This document shows positions 32,331 to 40,980 of a stretch of DNA of 64,000 bases, one piece after another (within the stretch, counting starts at the first letter, position 1; every line of letters starts with the position of its first letter). The position numbers and the translations under genes are program-made. The stretch comes from CF-118 sp035689345 (GTDB lineage: Bacteria > Chloroflexota > Dormibacteria > Dormibacterales > Dormibacteraceae). The DNA is taken from positions 1 to 64,000 of the forward strand of contig DASSLR010000052.1 of NCBI GenBank assembly GCA_035689345.1, in the 5' to 3' direction. The notes beneath the pieces were generated by a model. The model was not told the DNA's origin, made no database searches, and saw only the letters and a program-made list of their open reading frames with translations.

Positions 32331-33034
32331 TCCGCCAGGATCGCCGCGGTGACGTCGGGCTGCTCGAACTGGACCGAGTGCCCGCTGCCGGCGACGATCT
32401 GAACACGCGAGCCGGCCACTTCTTCAGCCAGGCGCTGAGCGTGGCTGACGAAGACGGGGTCCCGCTCGCCCGCGATGAACGTGCTCGGACACGTGACCGC
32501 GTCGAGCATTTCCCACAACGGTTCCATCGCCCCAGCGCCCATGCCGCGCAGCGAGGCGGCGAGACCATCAGCCGTGTTGGCCACGCGCATCGCGTGCAGC
32601 CAGGCGAGGAATCGCGGTCCGCGGCGCGCGATCCCCGCAAACATCGGCAGCCCTTCCCAATAGGTGACGAACGCTTCGACGCCTTCGCGCTCGATGCGCT
32701 GGGCCAGGGCTTCGTCGGCGACGCGACGCTCAGCCCGCGCCGCGGGATCGAGGCCCGCGTGGGCGCCGATGGTGAACAAAGACCGGGTGCGCTCGGGTAG
32801 TCTGACCGCCACGTGCAGAGCGAGCCGGCCGCCCATCGAGTAACCGACGACGTGGCTGCGTTCGACTCCGAGGTGATCCCACATCTCGACGAGGTCGGCA
32901 GCGCAATCGTCCATCGTGGTGCTCCGCAGGTCGGGCGTGAGCCACTTCCATCCCGAAGGCATCCTGGAGACGAGGTCGTCCCAGCTCGCGCCGGCCAGCG
33001 TGAAGCCGTGCAAAAGGGTGACGACCTCGTCCAC
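32282..33034 (-). CDS. menH: Alpha/beta hydrolase, probable MenH (SHCHC synthase)
   Basis: The 250-residue alpha/beta hydrolase has VTLLHGFTLAGASWDDLV at the N-terminus, the nucleophile elbow VVGYSMGGRLALHVAV, the acid in IAGERDPVFV and His in VAGSGHSVQFEQPD. MenH eliminates pyruvate from SEPHCHC; the length, the GYSMGGRLAL elbow and its place between menA and menD support this, although other hydrolases look similar. The start is GTG 33034, 11 bp from the divergent menD ATG. The 3' end is antisense to the small gene following menA. Confidence 0.8.
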   Translation of the reverse strand: MDEVVTLLHGFTLAGASWDDLVSRMPSGWKWLTPDLRSTTMDDCAADLVEMWDHLGVERSHVVGYSMGGRLALHVAVRLPERTRSLFTIGAHAGLDPAARAERRVADEALAQRIEREGVEAFVTYWEGLPMFAGIARRGPRFLAWLHAMRVANTADGLAASLRGMGAGAMEPLWEMLDAVTCPSTFIAGERDPVFVSHAQRLAEEVAGSRVQIVAGSGHSVQFEQPDVTAAILADHLSGAAAATSSSTTA

Positions 33035-33045
33035 ATGAAGATCGT

Positions 33046-34725
33046 ATGGACGTAGCCCAGTCCTTCGCGGCCACGTTCGTGGACGAGCTCGCGGTGCAGG
33101 GCGTGGAGTATGCCTGCGTGTCGCCCGGCTCGCGCTCGGCGCCCATCGCGATGGCGCTGCAGCGACATCCGAAGACCAACGTCTTCATGCAGATCGACGA
33201 GCGCTCGGGCTCGTTCTTCGGCGTCGGCCTGGCGAAGGCGACCGGCAAGCCCGTCGTCCTGCTGTCGACGTCGGGCACCGCCGCTGCCGAATTCCACGCG
33301 GCGGTGGTGGAGGCTTTTCACTCGCGCACACCGCTGATCGTGCTGACTGCGGACCGGCCGCCGGAGCTGCGCGACGTCGGCGCCAACCAGGCGATCGATC
33401 AGCAGAGGTTGTTCGGCAGCGCGGCGCGCTGGTTCTTCGACCCGGGCGTTCCGCTCGAAGCGCCGAACTCCGCGCGCCTGTGGCGCCGCCTCGCCGCCCG
33501 CGCATACGCGGAGGCGCTCAGCGGCGGGCCGGTGCATCTCAACCTGCCGTTCCGCGAACCGCTCGTGCCGCCGCCTGGGCAGGTGCCGTCACCGCTCGGC
33601 GAGTCACCGCAGGCGATGAGCTCCGGCCGCTCGACGCCGACCTCCGAGCAGGTCGCGTCGGTGGCCGCGGCGCTGCTGACCGCCAAGCGGCCGCTGGTCG
33701 TCGCGGGAGAGATGCGGGACGGGGCGAGGCTTGCCGCCGGGCTCAACCGGCTGGGCGTGCCCCTGCTGGCCGAGCCGAGCTCGCAGCTGCGGCGAGCCGA
33801 ATCGGGCGCTGCGGTGGAGTCGTACGAAGCGCTGCTGCGGGCGGGATGGTCGCTGCAGCACGGACCCGACCTCGTCATCCGCCTGGGGGGCACGCCGACT
33901 TCCAAGGTGATGAACTCCTGGCTTGCGGCTGCATCCGCGCCGACGTTTCTCATCGACCCCGACCGGATGTGGCGCGACGAGGACCAGGTCGCGAGCAACG
34001 TGCTCGTTTGCGATCCGCAGATGCTCATCGAGAGCCTGCCGCCTGCTGACGTCGGCGCATGGCGCGACGAGTGGGTGAGCGCGGGCAAGAAGGCCACCGC
34101 CGCCATCGCGGCGACGCTCGTCTCGACGCCGATCCACGAAGGCCACATCGTGCGGGCGCTGGCGGCGAAGGTGCCCGACTCGGCCCAGGTCTTCGTGGGC
34201 TCGAGCATGCCTATCCGCGCGGCGGACAGCTTCTGGCCGTACGCGCGCGCGGGCCAGGCTTTCTACGGCAACCGCGGTGCGAGCGGCATCGACGGCCTTG
34301 TCTCCACCGGCCTCGGCATCGCCGCGGCGCGGCCGTCAGATCCCACGGTGCTCATGCTCGGCGACCTGTCCGTGTATCACGACATGAACGGCCTGTGGGC
34401 GCTGCGCCGGCACGGCATCAAGGCGACGATCGTGGTCTGCGACAACAACGGTGGCGGCGTTTTCAACTTCCTTCCGCAGGCTCAGCACACCGACGTGTTC
34501 GAGGAGCTCTTCGCGACGCCGCTCGGTCTCGACTTCGCGCAGGTGGCGCGGCTCTATGGCGTCGTCTACAGCCCCGTCACCGACCGGTCGGGCCTCGAGC
34601 CGGCGATCACCGACGCGCTCGGCGCCCAGACCTCGACGATGGTCGTGGTGCGTTACAAGCGCGAGGACAGCGTCAACGGCCATCGCCTGTGCTGGGAGGC
34701 CGCCGCGTCCGCGCTGCGGAGCTAG
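33046..34725 (+). CDS. menD: SEPHCHC synthase
   Basis: The 559-residue thiamine-diphosphate enzyme joins 2-oxoglutarate to isochorismate. Family blocks include the N-terminal CVSPGSRSAPIAMAL, IDERSGSFFGVGLAKATG, LSTSGTAAAEFHAAV and the ThDP/Mg site GDLSVYHDMNGLWAL with VVCDNNGGGVFNFLPQ. Length and order are normal. ATG at 33046 has no visible ribosome-binding site, and the 11-bp gap to the divergent menH start suggests leaderless initiation or promoters inside the opposite genes. It ends 34 bp from the convergent menF. Confidence 0.95.
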   Translation: MDVAQSFAATFVDELAVQGVEYACVSPGSRSAPIAMALQRHPKTNVFMQIDERSGSFFGVGLAKATGKPVVLLSTSGTAAAEFHAAVVEAFHSRTPLIVLTADRPPELRDVGANQAIDQQRLFGSAARWFFDPGVPLEAPNSARLWRRLAARAYAEALSGGPVHLNLPFREPLVPPPGQVPSPLGESPQAMSSGRSTPTSEQVASVAAALLTAKRPLVVAGEMRDGARLAAGLNRLGVPLLAEPSSQLRRAESGAAVESYEALLRAGWSLQHGPDLVIRLGGTPTSKVMNSWLAAASAPTFLIDPDRMWRDEDQVASNVLVCDPQMLIESLPPADVGAWRDEWVSAGKKATAAIAATLVSTPIHEGHIVRALAAKVPDSAQVFVGSSMPIRAADSFWPYARAGQAFYGNRGASGIDGLVSTGLGIAAARPSDPTVLMLGDLSVYHDMNGLWALRRHGIKATIVVCDNNGGGVFNFLPQAQHTDVFEELFATPLGLDFAQVARLYGVVYSPVTDRSGLEPAITDALGAQTSTMVVVRYKREDSVNGHRLCWEAAASALRS

Positions 34726-34759
34726 CAACCTGCGCGTGTGCCGGCCCTGGCACCAGGAA

Positions 34760-36106
34760 CTACGTCAGCGCCGAGAGCAGCGCCTTGAATTTCAAGTCCG
34801 TTTCTTCCAGCTCGCGCGCCGGATCTGAGTCGGGCATCACGCCGACACCCGCGTAGAGCCGGGCGCCGTCCTCCCAGAGAAGCCCGCAGCGCAGCGCGAC
34901 CGCGAACTCTCCGTCGCCGTTGCCGTCCGTCCATCCGACGGCGCCCGCATACCAGCCGCGTTCCATCGACTCGAGGTCGTCGATGATGCGGTCGGCGGCG
35001 TCGCGCGGCCAGCCTCCGACCGCCGGCGTGGGGTGGAGGGCGGCGGCCAGATCGAGCGCGTCGGCGGGCGGAGCCGAGAGCTCGGCGTCGACCGACGTCG
35101 CCAGGTGCTGGATGTTCGTGAAGCGCACGACCTCCGGCGGGCGGGCGGCGACGCTGCGCGCGAACGGCCGGAGCGCGTCGACGACAAAGCGTGAGACGAC
35201 GTCGTGCTCGGCCGCGTCCTTGTTGCTCGCTCGCAGTTGCTCCGCGAGGCGCTCGTCCTCAGCCTCTGAGGCGCCGCGCGCGACCGAGCCGGCCATCGGC
35301 TGCGCGTGCGCGTGCGCTCCGGTCCGCCGGATCAGCAGCTCTGGCGACGCGCCCGCGAACGCGGTGCCGTCGGCGCCGGTGATCAGATACGTGAAGCACG
35401 ACGGGTACGCGGAACGAAGCGACCGCGCGACCATGCCTGCGGGCATCACCCCGTCGCCGCGCGCGACCACCTCGCGCGCGAGCACAACCTTCGAAGCCTC
35501 GCCCGCGCGCAGCCTGGCCGCGGCGGAATCGATGGCGGCCGCCCACGCGATCGGGTTGCGAACCGCCGACACCTCGAGCGTGCGAGCCAGCGGCGCGCGC
35601 GCCGTCGACGGCTCGACGTCAAGCAGCTCTTCCGCCTCGGGCGTCGCGCAGGTGATGAAGGTGCGACCGCGCACCCTCGCCACAGCGAGCGCGGGCACGC
35701 GCAAGAGGAGCGAAGGAAAACCGGACCACGGCCCTGACGGGTCGCGGTCGGTGCGGTAGGCGAAGCCGCCGATGGCGATGGGCCCTGCGCCCGCGGGCAG
35801 AACGCTCGCGTCCTCCTGGCGCAGCATCTCGCGCAGCCGCCGCCACATGCGCGCCGCCGCTTCCACCCGGTTGGCGCCACGCTCGCGGTCGAGCACCGCG
35901 CCGTTCGCATCCTCGAGGGAGACGCCGTCCGGCGAAGCGACGATCTCGTACGCCGTGCCGATGCCGGCCACGCTCACGGCGTCGGGCATCGGCCGTTCGA
36001 TGAGCAGGACCTCGTGTCCTGCGTCTCGCGCCGCGCCGGCGAGCTCGACCAGGTCCGGCGTGCGTTCGAGCTCGCGCACCCGCAGCGGCGTGACGGCGAG
36101 CTTCAT
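34760..36106 (-). CDS. menF: Isochorismate synthase
   Basis: The 448-residue chorismate-binding enzyme turns chorismate into isochorismate for menaquinone. The C-terminal catalytic half has KVVLAREVVARGDG, PSCFTYLITGADGTAFAGAS, PMAGSVARGASEAEDERLAE, VRFTNIQHLATSVDAELSA and LHPTPAVGGWPRDAA, all standard MenF/EntC blocks. The ATG at 36106 overlaps the stop of the upstream MerR gene (ATGA), so regulator and enzyme are translationally coupled. A siderophore-type EntC role is less likely, given the surrounding men genes. Confidence 0.93.
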   Translation of the reverse strand: MKLAVTPLRVRELERTPDLVELAGAARDAGHEVLLIERPMPDAVSVAGIGTAYEIVASPDGVSLEDANGAVLDRERGANRVEAAARMWRRLREMLRQEDASVLPAGAGPIAIGGFAYRTDRDPSGPWSGFPSLLLRVPALAVARVRGRTFITCATPEAEELLDVEPSTARAPLARTLEVSAVRNPIAWAAAIDSAAARLRAGEASKVVLAREVVARGDGVMPAGMVARSLRSAYPSCFTYLITGADGTAFAGASPELLIRRTGAHAHAQPMAGSVARGASEAEDERLAEQLRASNKDAAEHDVVSRFVVDALRPFARSVAARPPEVVRFTNIQHLATSVDAELSAPPADALDLAAALHPTPAVGGWPRDAADRIIDDLESMERGWYAGAVGWTDGNGDGEFAVALRCGLLWEDGARLYAGVGVMPDSDPARELEETDLKFKALLSALT

Positions 36107-36801
36107 CGCGACTTCTTTTCTATGTGCTCGCGCGCCGCGCGCAGGAGCGTGCGCTGGAAGTGATGCCTCACCAGCAGGCCGCTCGCGTCGAGCAGCTCAT
36201 TGAAGAGCTCGAGCAGCCGGCGCTCGGCGGCCTCGGTCTCGCCGCCCTCGGCCTGGATGCGCTCGCGCACGTGGCGGTCGAAGAGGTCGACGGCCTGGCG
36301 GGCGACGCGGTCGGTCGCCTGGGCGTACTCGCCCGCGAGCTCGAGGAGCGGACCGAGCGGTACGCCTGCGGCGATGAGCTTCATGCCCGCGGCGATCGCG
36401 TCCAGGTCGCCGGCCGGGTAGAGCGCCGCCTCACCGCCTTCGACAGGAACGAGGAGTCCCGCTTGCTCGAGGCTTTTCAGCAGCGGCACCGCGACGCCGC
36501 TGCGCTCGGCCAGCTCGTCGAGGGTGAGGGTCTGGGGCGAGGCCGGCCGGGTCACGGCCGCGACGAGGGACTCGTCAGACGGTTCGAGCTCGCCCTCGAG
36601 GAAGCGGCGGATGACGGTCAGGGTGAAGCCGCGGCGCTGGAGGTCGCGGATGCGGCGCAGGCGCTCGAGGTGGCTCTCCCCGTACCAGGTCACTCGGCCC
36701 TCGCGGCGAGGCGAATCGAGCAGCCCCTTGCCCTGGTAGAAGCGGATCGTGTCGACGGCCATGCCGGAGGCTCGGGCCAACTGTTCGATCCGGTACTCCA
36801 T
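36103..36801 (-). CDS. MerR-family transcriptional regulator
   Basis: The 232-residue protein begins with a MerR winged helix: IEQLARASGMAVDTIRFYQG and the wing with WYGESHLERLRRIRDLQRRG. A second helix-turn-helix-like segment (LTLDELAERSGVAVPLLKSL) follows, then a long helical C-terminal domain. No Cys cluster is present, so metal sensing is unlikely. ATG at 36801; it is coupled to menF by ATGA and probably affects menaquinone gene expression. A twin-palindrome element lies 40 bp upstream of its start. Confidence 0.88.
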   Translation of the reverse strand: MEYRIEQLARASGMAVDTIRFYQGKGLLDSPRREGRVTWYGESHLERLRRIRDLQRRGFTLTVIRRFLEGELEPSDESLVAAVTRPASPQTLTLDELAERSGVAVPLLKSLEQAGLLVPVEGGEAALYPAGDLDAIAAGMKLIAAGVPLGPLLELAGEYAQATDRVARQAVDLFDRHVRERIQAEGGETEAAERRLLELFNELLDASGLLVRHHFQRTLLRAAREHIEKKSR

Positions 36802-36841
36802 GAGTGGTCACTCTAAGGGTACTCGGCCGCCACGATTCACA

Positions 36842-36895
36842 CCGTTTGGCGCCAAAACCGCACATCGGTCCGCCGGAAGGCCCCGTTTGGCGCCA
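36842..36895. repeat. Twin-palindrome intergenic element, copy 3 (GGCGCC core)
   Basis: CCGTTTGGCGCCA occurs at 36842-36854 and again at 36883-36895. The first contains the 12-bp palindrome TTTGGCGCCAAA (centre 36850.5); the second is the same except for its last two bases (centre 36891.5). Centre spacing is 41 bp, matching the other copies, though the N4 core is GCGC. It lies between a lipoprotein stop (36923) and the MerR start (36801), so it is both downstream of one gene and upstream of another. Confidence 0.72.
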
Positions 36896-36922
36896 CCGCT
36901 AGGCCGCCGACGGCCGAAACCG

Positions 36923-37420
36923 CTACATGCGGCCCGCAGCGGCGATCGCGACGGCTTTCTCGATCGCCTCCTGCTGCGCCTGGGTCATAGTGCCACCGGC
37001 CACAGCGCCGGTGATTGTCACAGCGCGGCCGCCCTTCTTCATGTCCAGCTCGGCGGTGGGCGAGTCGTCGCCGCCGGACGCGAAGAAGGCCGCATCGCCC
37101 AGGTTGGGGATTGAGGTCACGTGCGCTCCGGAAACGTTCTGGAGCCCGTAGGGCAGTTTTCCGACAGACGCCGTGTCGGTGGCCGCGATGGTCACCGCCG
37201 ATGCATCTGCGGCCGTCCAGGTGCAGCTTGGCGCATTGACGCCTGACGGCACCCCTGCCGGAACGCTCCGCCCGAGGGCGGCGCCAACCTCGGCGGGCGT
37301 GGCCAGCGCGCAAAGTTGCGCGGCGGTGAAGCCGTTGCTGGATGTCGTTCCGCCCGCCGCGCTGGACGAACCGCACGCGACCGTCATGACGGCGACAAGC
37401 AGCGCCACCACACATCTCAA
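36923..37420 (-). CDS. Small secreted lipoprotein, DUF3558-like
   Basis: The 165-residue protein has a short signal peptide with a lipobox ending at Cys16 (TVAC), then a Ser/Gly/Thr-rich linker and a compact domain with AAQLCALATPAEVGAALGRS, PSCTWTAADASAVTIAATD and LGDAAFFASGGDD. This resembles the DUF3558/sensor-like lipoproteins of Actinobacteria, assigned by eye only. The start is TTG 37420. Lgt at 51.0 kb would lipidate it. It follows the lytic transglycosylase on the same strand. Confidence 0.75.
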   Translation of the reverse strand: MRCVVALLVAVMTVACGSSSAAGGTTSSNGFTAAQLCALATPAEVGAALGRSVPAGVPSGVNAPSCTWTAADASAVTIAATDTASVGKLPYGLQNVSGAHVTSIPNLGDAAFFASGGDDSPTAELDMKKGGRAVTITGAVAGGTMTQAQQEAIEKAVAIAAAGRM

Positions 37421-37456
37421 GGCGTGCTGATTCTTACACGGCGGTGGCGAGCTCGA

Positions 37457-38299
37457 TCAGCCGGAGGTGTTCCAGTAGTACAGGCGGTCGAGCCAGGCCG
37501 GGTCCGCGCGGATGGCGCGGGCGAAGAACTCGACGGCGTCGACGTAGTCGTAGTCGAGGTTGTAGTGAAAGATCGCGGTGCGCATGTCGCCGGGCGCGCC
37601 GTAATGGACCAGGTACCGCGCCGCCGCCATGATCGCGTCGTGCGGGTCGTTGATGTTGCCGCCCTGCCCCCAGTTCGCCCACGTGCCCGGCAGGAACTGC
37701 ATCGGCCCCAGCGCGCCCGCTGAAGAAGGGCCGTTGTTGCGCCCGAACGAGCTCTCGATGAAGTTGATCGACGCCAGGTAGCTCGCATCGACGCCGTACC
37801 TGTGCTGCGCCTCGAGGTAGTAACCGCGCAGCGTGGCGACCGGCGCGGCGTTGTTGTACGGAAACACGAAGTGGGCGTGCACCAGGTAGTACTGATCGAA
37901 TCCGGCGAGCGCGTACAGCGAGTGGAGGCCCGCGATCGCGTCCTCGACCGGGCGCGACTCCGATGCGGGGAGCAGCGGGATGACGCTGGTCTCCACGCTG
38001 GAGTAGCTCGCCAGCTCGTAGACGCGCAGCTCTTCCTGGCGCACGGCCGTCCGGTATCTGAACTCGGCAGCGGCGACGGCCATGTCGAAACGGACGCGGT
38101 CCATGAGCGATGTCGGAGCGGGAGCGCCGGTCAACGCCTGGCGTTGCGCGAGCGCCGCGGTCATCGCGAGTTCCGCGCTCATCAGCCGGGCCGCCTCGTG
38201 CCGCGGGCTGACAGGCGCGAACGGATCGTGGGCCTGCACCGATTGCGCCGGGAGCGCCAGCACCAGCGCTCCCAGCGCAGCAGCGATGAAACGGATCAG
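37457..38299 (-). CDS. Secreted lytic murein transglycosylase (apparent CTG start)
   Basis: The 280-residue protein has a C-terminal SLT/MltB-like lysozyme-fold domain: ASINFIESSFGRNNGPSSAG (catalytic Glu in IESSFG), GALGPMQFLPGTWANWG and DAIMAAARYLVHYGAP. It cuts peptidoglycan glycan strands. The first ATG/GTG/TTG in frame is GTG 38263, which would leave only a stub of signal peptide. Starting at CTG 38299, which overlaps the stop of the FtsH-like gene as CTGA, gives a textbook signal peptide (MIRFIAAALGALVLALP, then AQSVQA before the cleavage site). I therefore place the start there. Confidence 0.85.
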   Translation of the reverse strand: MIRFIAAALGALVLALPAQSVQAHDPFAPVSPRHEAARLMSAELAMTAALAQRQALTGAPAPTSLMDRVRFDMAVAAAEFRYRTAVRQEELRVYELASYSSVETSVIPLLPASESRPVEDAIAGLHSLYALAGFDQYYLVHAHFVFPYNNAAPVATLRGYYLEAQHRYGVDASYLASINFIESSFGRNNGPSSAGALGPMQFLPGTWANWGQGGNINDPHDAIMAAARYLVHYGAPGDMRTAIFHYNLDYDYVDAVEFFARAIRADPAWLDRLYYWNTSG

Positions 38300-40407
38300 G
38301 CGGAGTCCGAGACTCGTAGGTCGGTCCAGGTTTCCGGCACCCCGGGCATCTCGGGCGGGTACGGGTCCGCCGCCGTTGGTTTGCGCAGGCCGACTGAGTC
38401 GAGCAGACCCGCGATCTCATCGCCCATCAGCTCCTGCTGGGCGATCAGCGCTTCAGCGGCCTGGTCGATCGCTTCCTTGTTCACGTTCATGAGGCGCCAG
38501 TCGTCGATGTAGGCCGACCCGAGTATCTGGGCGACGATGCGCCGGCTGTGCCGGTTGCGCAGAACCGCCCCTGGCCACGTGCCTTCCTGCATACCGGACG
38601 GGATGTCGACGATCGAGATCAGCTGTTCACCGATGCTGGCCGCTCGCTTGGACATTTCAGGGTCGAGGTTCTCCGCGCCCATGCCGATGGTGCCGACCAT
38701 GCGGCAGGCCGTGTACGTCGCGCTGCGTAGATCCGCGAAGACCCCGGTCGTGCCCTCGCCATAGAAGACGTGCTCGCATGCAAGGGATCCAAGTGCCGCG
38801 CGGACGTCGGCAGCGAGCTGCGATCGAAACTGGACGAACTGCTCTTCGGTGGGAATCGAGAGGTGGTGTCCACCGATCTCACCGCGAGCCGTGGCACGGC
38901 GACGGATCGAAAGCCGGATGTGGGCGTTGTCCGGCTCGAAGAAATGCGACGCGATTGCGTGGCCGAGCTCGTGGCGAGCGACGGCGATCCTGTCGCGCTC
39001 GGTGTACTCGACGGGTATCGCAAGTCCCACCGCCACGTTGGCCATGGCCTCGCGGATGTCGCGCCACTCGAGCCCAGGCCGCCCTTCGTTGAACGCGTAC
39101 AGCAGCGCGAGCGACAGCACCTGCTCGATGTCTGCCGGTGAATAGCCTTCGGTGATCCTCGCAAACTCGTCGCGCCGTTCCGGTGTGTCGAGCGCGGGGT
39201 CGTGCTTGTGCTTGTCGAAATAAAGCGCTGCGATGTCCTTGCGGTCTTCGCGCGTGGGCAACCGGAACTGGATCTGCCGGCCGAACCGGCCGGGCCGAAG
39301 CAGGGCCTCGTCGATCACCGTCGGCCGGTTGGTCGCTCCGATGAAAAGGATGTTGTAGGCGGGCGCCTTGAGCGCCGGAATGCGCAGCGTGACCGACGTG
39401 CCGTTTGCGCCGACCTTGCGCGGGATGAACAGGCCGTCCAGCGTGAGGTTCACGAGACCACGCAGCTGGCGGACGATCATGCCCGGGTTGTCGATGCCGT
39501 CCATGAGGACCAGCAGCATATTCAGGCCGAGCTGGCCGCCACCGAACATGCCGCCCATGCCGCCCATCATTCCGCCGCCCATGCCCGATCGCCGCTGGCC
39601 GAGGGCATCGATCTCGTCGATGAAGACCACACAACCTCCCCACGTCTTGGCGCGCTTGCGCGCGGCACGGACCATGAGGAAAACGCTCAGCGCGTCCATG
39701 CCCAGGAACATGCCGGCGAACGAACCGCCGTTGGCGATGTAGATCGGCACGTTGAGAGACGAGGCGATGCCTTTCGCGAGCATCGTCTTGCCGGTTCCCG
39801 GAGGCCCGACCATCAGCACGCCGCGCTCTCGCTTGCCGCCGGCCTTGACGTACTGGCGGCCGTGCTCGATGAGCTCCAGGATGCGACGCATCTCGGTGAC
39901 CGCGGACTTCTGGCCGCGAACGTCGTCGATGCTGACGCCGAACCTCGCGTCGTCCGGGTTGAGAATCGTCTTGCCGATGCGCGTGTAGATGTAGAACGGG
40001 CCGAAGAACAGCATGAAGTTGGCGGCGAGCAGGAAGAGCAGGTAGATGAGCTGCGTGAACAGCGCCGCAATCAGCTGAGGCAGCACCGCAATGGCGTCCT
40101 CAGGCGTCAGGCTGAAGATGAAGTACATCGCGGTGAAATAGAGGGCGGGAACCGCGAGCACGTACAGTGCGCGACGCCAGAAGATCGCTCGGTTGACCTC
40201 GACCGTGCGCTTCAGCACGTCGGTCTCGGGCGTGATCCGCTCGCGCAGGATCAGCCACCGTCGAACGATGCTGAGGACGCCGCGCGCGAACAGCATCGCG
40301 ACGATCGAGTACACGATCGACCAGCCGAAGCCGAGCTGCATGTAGATGAGCGCGAAACTGAAGGCCGAAGCGCCGACGAAGAGCGTGAAGATCCAGAAGA
40401 TGATCAC
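38296..40407 (-). CDS. Divergent FtsH-family membrane AAA+ metalloprotease
   Basis: The 703-residue protein has about four N-terminal transmembrane helices, then a AAA+ module with Walker A VGPPGTGKTMLAKG, Walker B VVFIDEIDALGQRRSG and arginine-finger region ALLRPGRFGRQI. The protease domain has HELGHA and the third-ligand region FADLRSATYTACRMV. It differs from standard FtsH in having more membrane helices, a Gly/Met-rich insertion after Walker B (GMGGGMMGGMGGMFGGG), and about 40 extra residues before the sensor-1 strand FIGATNRP. All catalytic residues seem present. GTG 40407, six bp after the DUF5317-like gene. Confidence 0.9.
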   Translation of the reverse strand: MIIFWIFTLFVGASAFSFALIYMQLGFGWSIVYSIVAMLFARGVLSIVRRWLILRERITPETDVLKRTVEVNRAIFWRRALYVLAVPALYFTAMYFIFSLTPEDAIAVLPQLIAALFTQLIYLLFLLAANFMLFFGPFYIYTRIGKTILNPDDARFGVSIDDVRGQKSAVTEMRRILELIEHGRQYVKAGGKRERGVLMVGPPGTGKTMLAKGIASSLNVPIYIANGGSFAGMFLGMDALSVFLMVRAARKRAKTWGGCVVFIDEIDALGQRRSGMGGGMMGGMGGMFGGGQLGLNMLLVLMDGIDNPGMIVRQLRGLVNLTLDGLFIPRKVGANGTSVTLRIPALKAPAYNILFIGATNRPTVIDEALLRPGRFGRQIQFRLPTREDRKDIAALYFDKHKHDPALDTPERRDEFARITEGYSPADIEQVLSLALLYAFNEGRPGLEWRDIREAMANVAVGLAIPVEYTERDRIAVARHELGHAIASHFFEPDNAHIRLSIRRRATARGEIGGHHLSIPTEEQFVQFRSQLAADVRAALGSLACEHVFYGEGTTGVFADLRSATYTACRMVGTIGMGAENLDPEMSKRAASIGEQLISIVDIPSGMQEGTWPGAVLRNRHSRRIVAQILGSAYIDDWRLMNVNKEAIDQAAEALIAQQELMGDEIAGLLDSVGLRKPTAADPYPPEMPGVPETWTDLRVSDSA

Positions 40408-40413
40408 GGCGGG

Positions 40414-40968
40414 CTATCTCCTACTCGTGTTTGAAATTTGATCCAGCTTAGATGGTGAAGCTGGGAAACGCGTGCCGGCAAATGCCACGATCCCCAGCCC
40501 CAGTCCGATGACCGCGTCGCCCGGGCTGAACACGCCGCCGAGCCACCCCGGCACGACGACCCAGTCGGCCAGCCAGGGGAGCCGCGTGCTCGCGTCCATC
40601 ACGACGTACTGGCCGTGGTGGCCCACCTCGACGAGCCGGCCGGCGGCCGCGGCCGCGACCGGCATGCGGAAGTCGTTGGCGACGATCACGACCAGGTTGA
40701 TGGTCGAGCCGATGCTGACCAGCCAGATGCCGGCAAGGCGGTCGACGTTCCACAGCGTCCAGGCGATGAGCACGACCAGCGAGGCGACGTACACGTAGCG
40801 CAGCCAGTCGATGAATCCAAGAGGCGTGCCGGCGACGGCGACGCGGACGAGCATCGCCAGGACCACGACCCACGGCCAGCGCAAACGGATCGCCGACCAG
40901 TTCGCCAGCTTGCCGCCGAAGGCGAGGCCTGCGACGCAACCCAGGAGCAGCGGACCGAGGATGACCAA
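40414..40968 (-). CDS. DUF5317-like membrane protein
   Basis: The 184-residue integral membrane protein begins LLLGCVAGLAFGGKLANWSA and has about five helices (VVVLAMLVRVAVAGTPLGF, VYVASLVVLIAWTLWNVDRL, WLVSIGSTINLVVIVANDFR). The NDFRMPV motif and layout match what I recall of the DUF5317 family; function is unknown. The start appears to be TTG 40968, 12 bp after the M20 stop. It lies tightly between the amidohydrolase and FtsH-like genes in one operon. Confidence 0.78.
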   Translation of the reverse strand: MVILGPLLLGCVAGLAFGGKLANWSAIRLRWPWVVVLAMLVRVAVAGTPLGFIDWLRYVYVASLVVLIAWTLWNVDRLAGIWLVSIGSTINLVVIVANDFRMPVAAAAAGRLVEVGHHGQYVVMDASTRLPWLADWVVVPGWLGGVFSPGDAVIGLGLGIVAFAGTRFPASPSKLDQISNTSRR

Positions 40969-40980
40969 GCGAGCGGGCGA

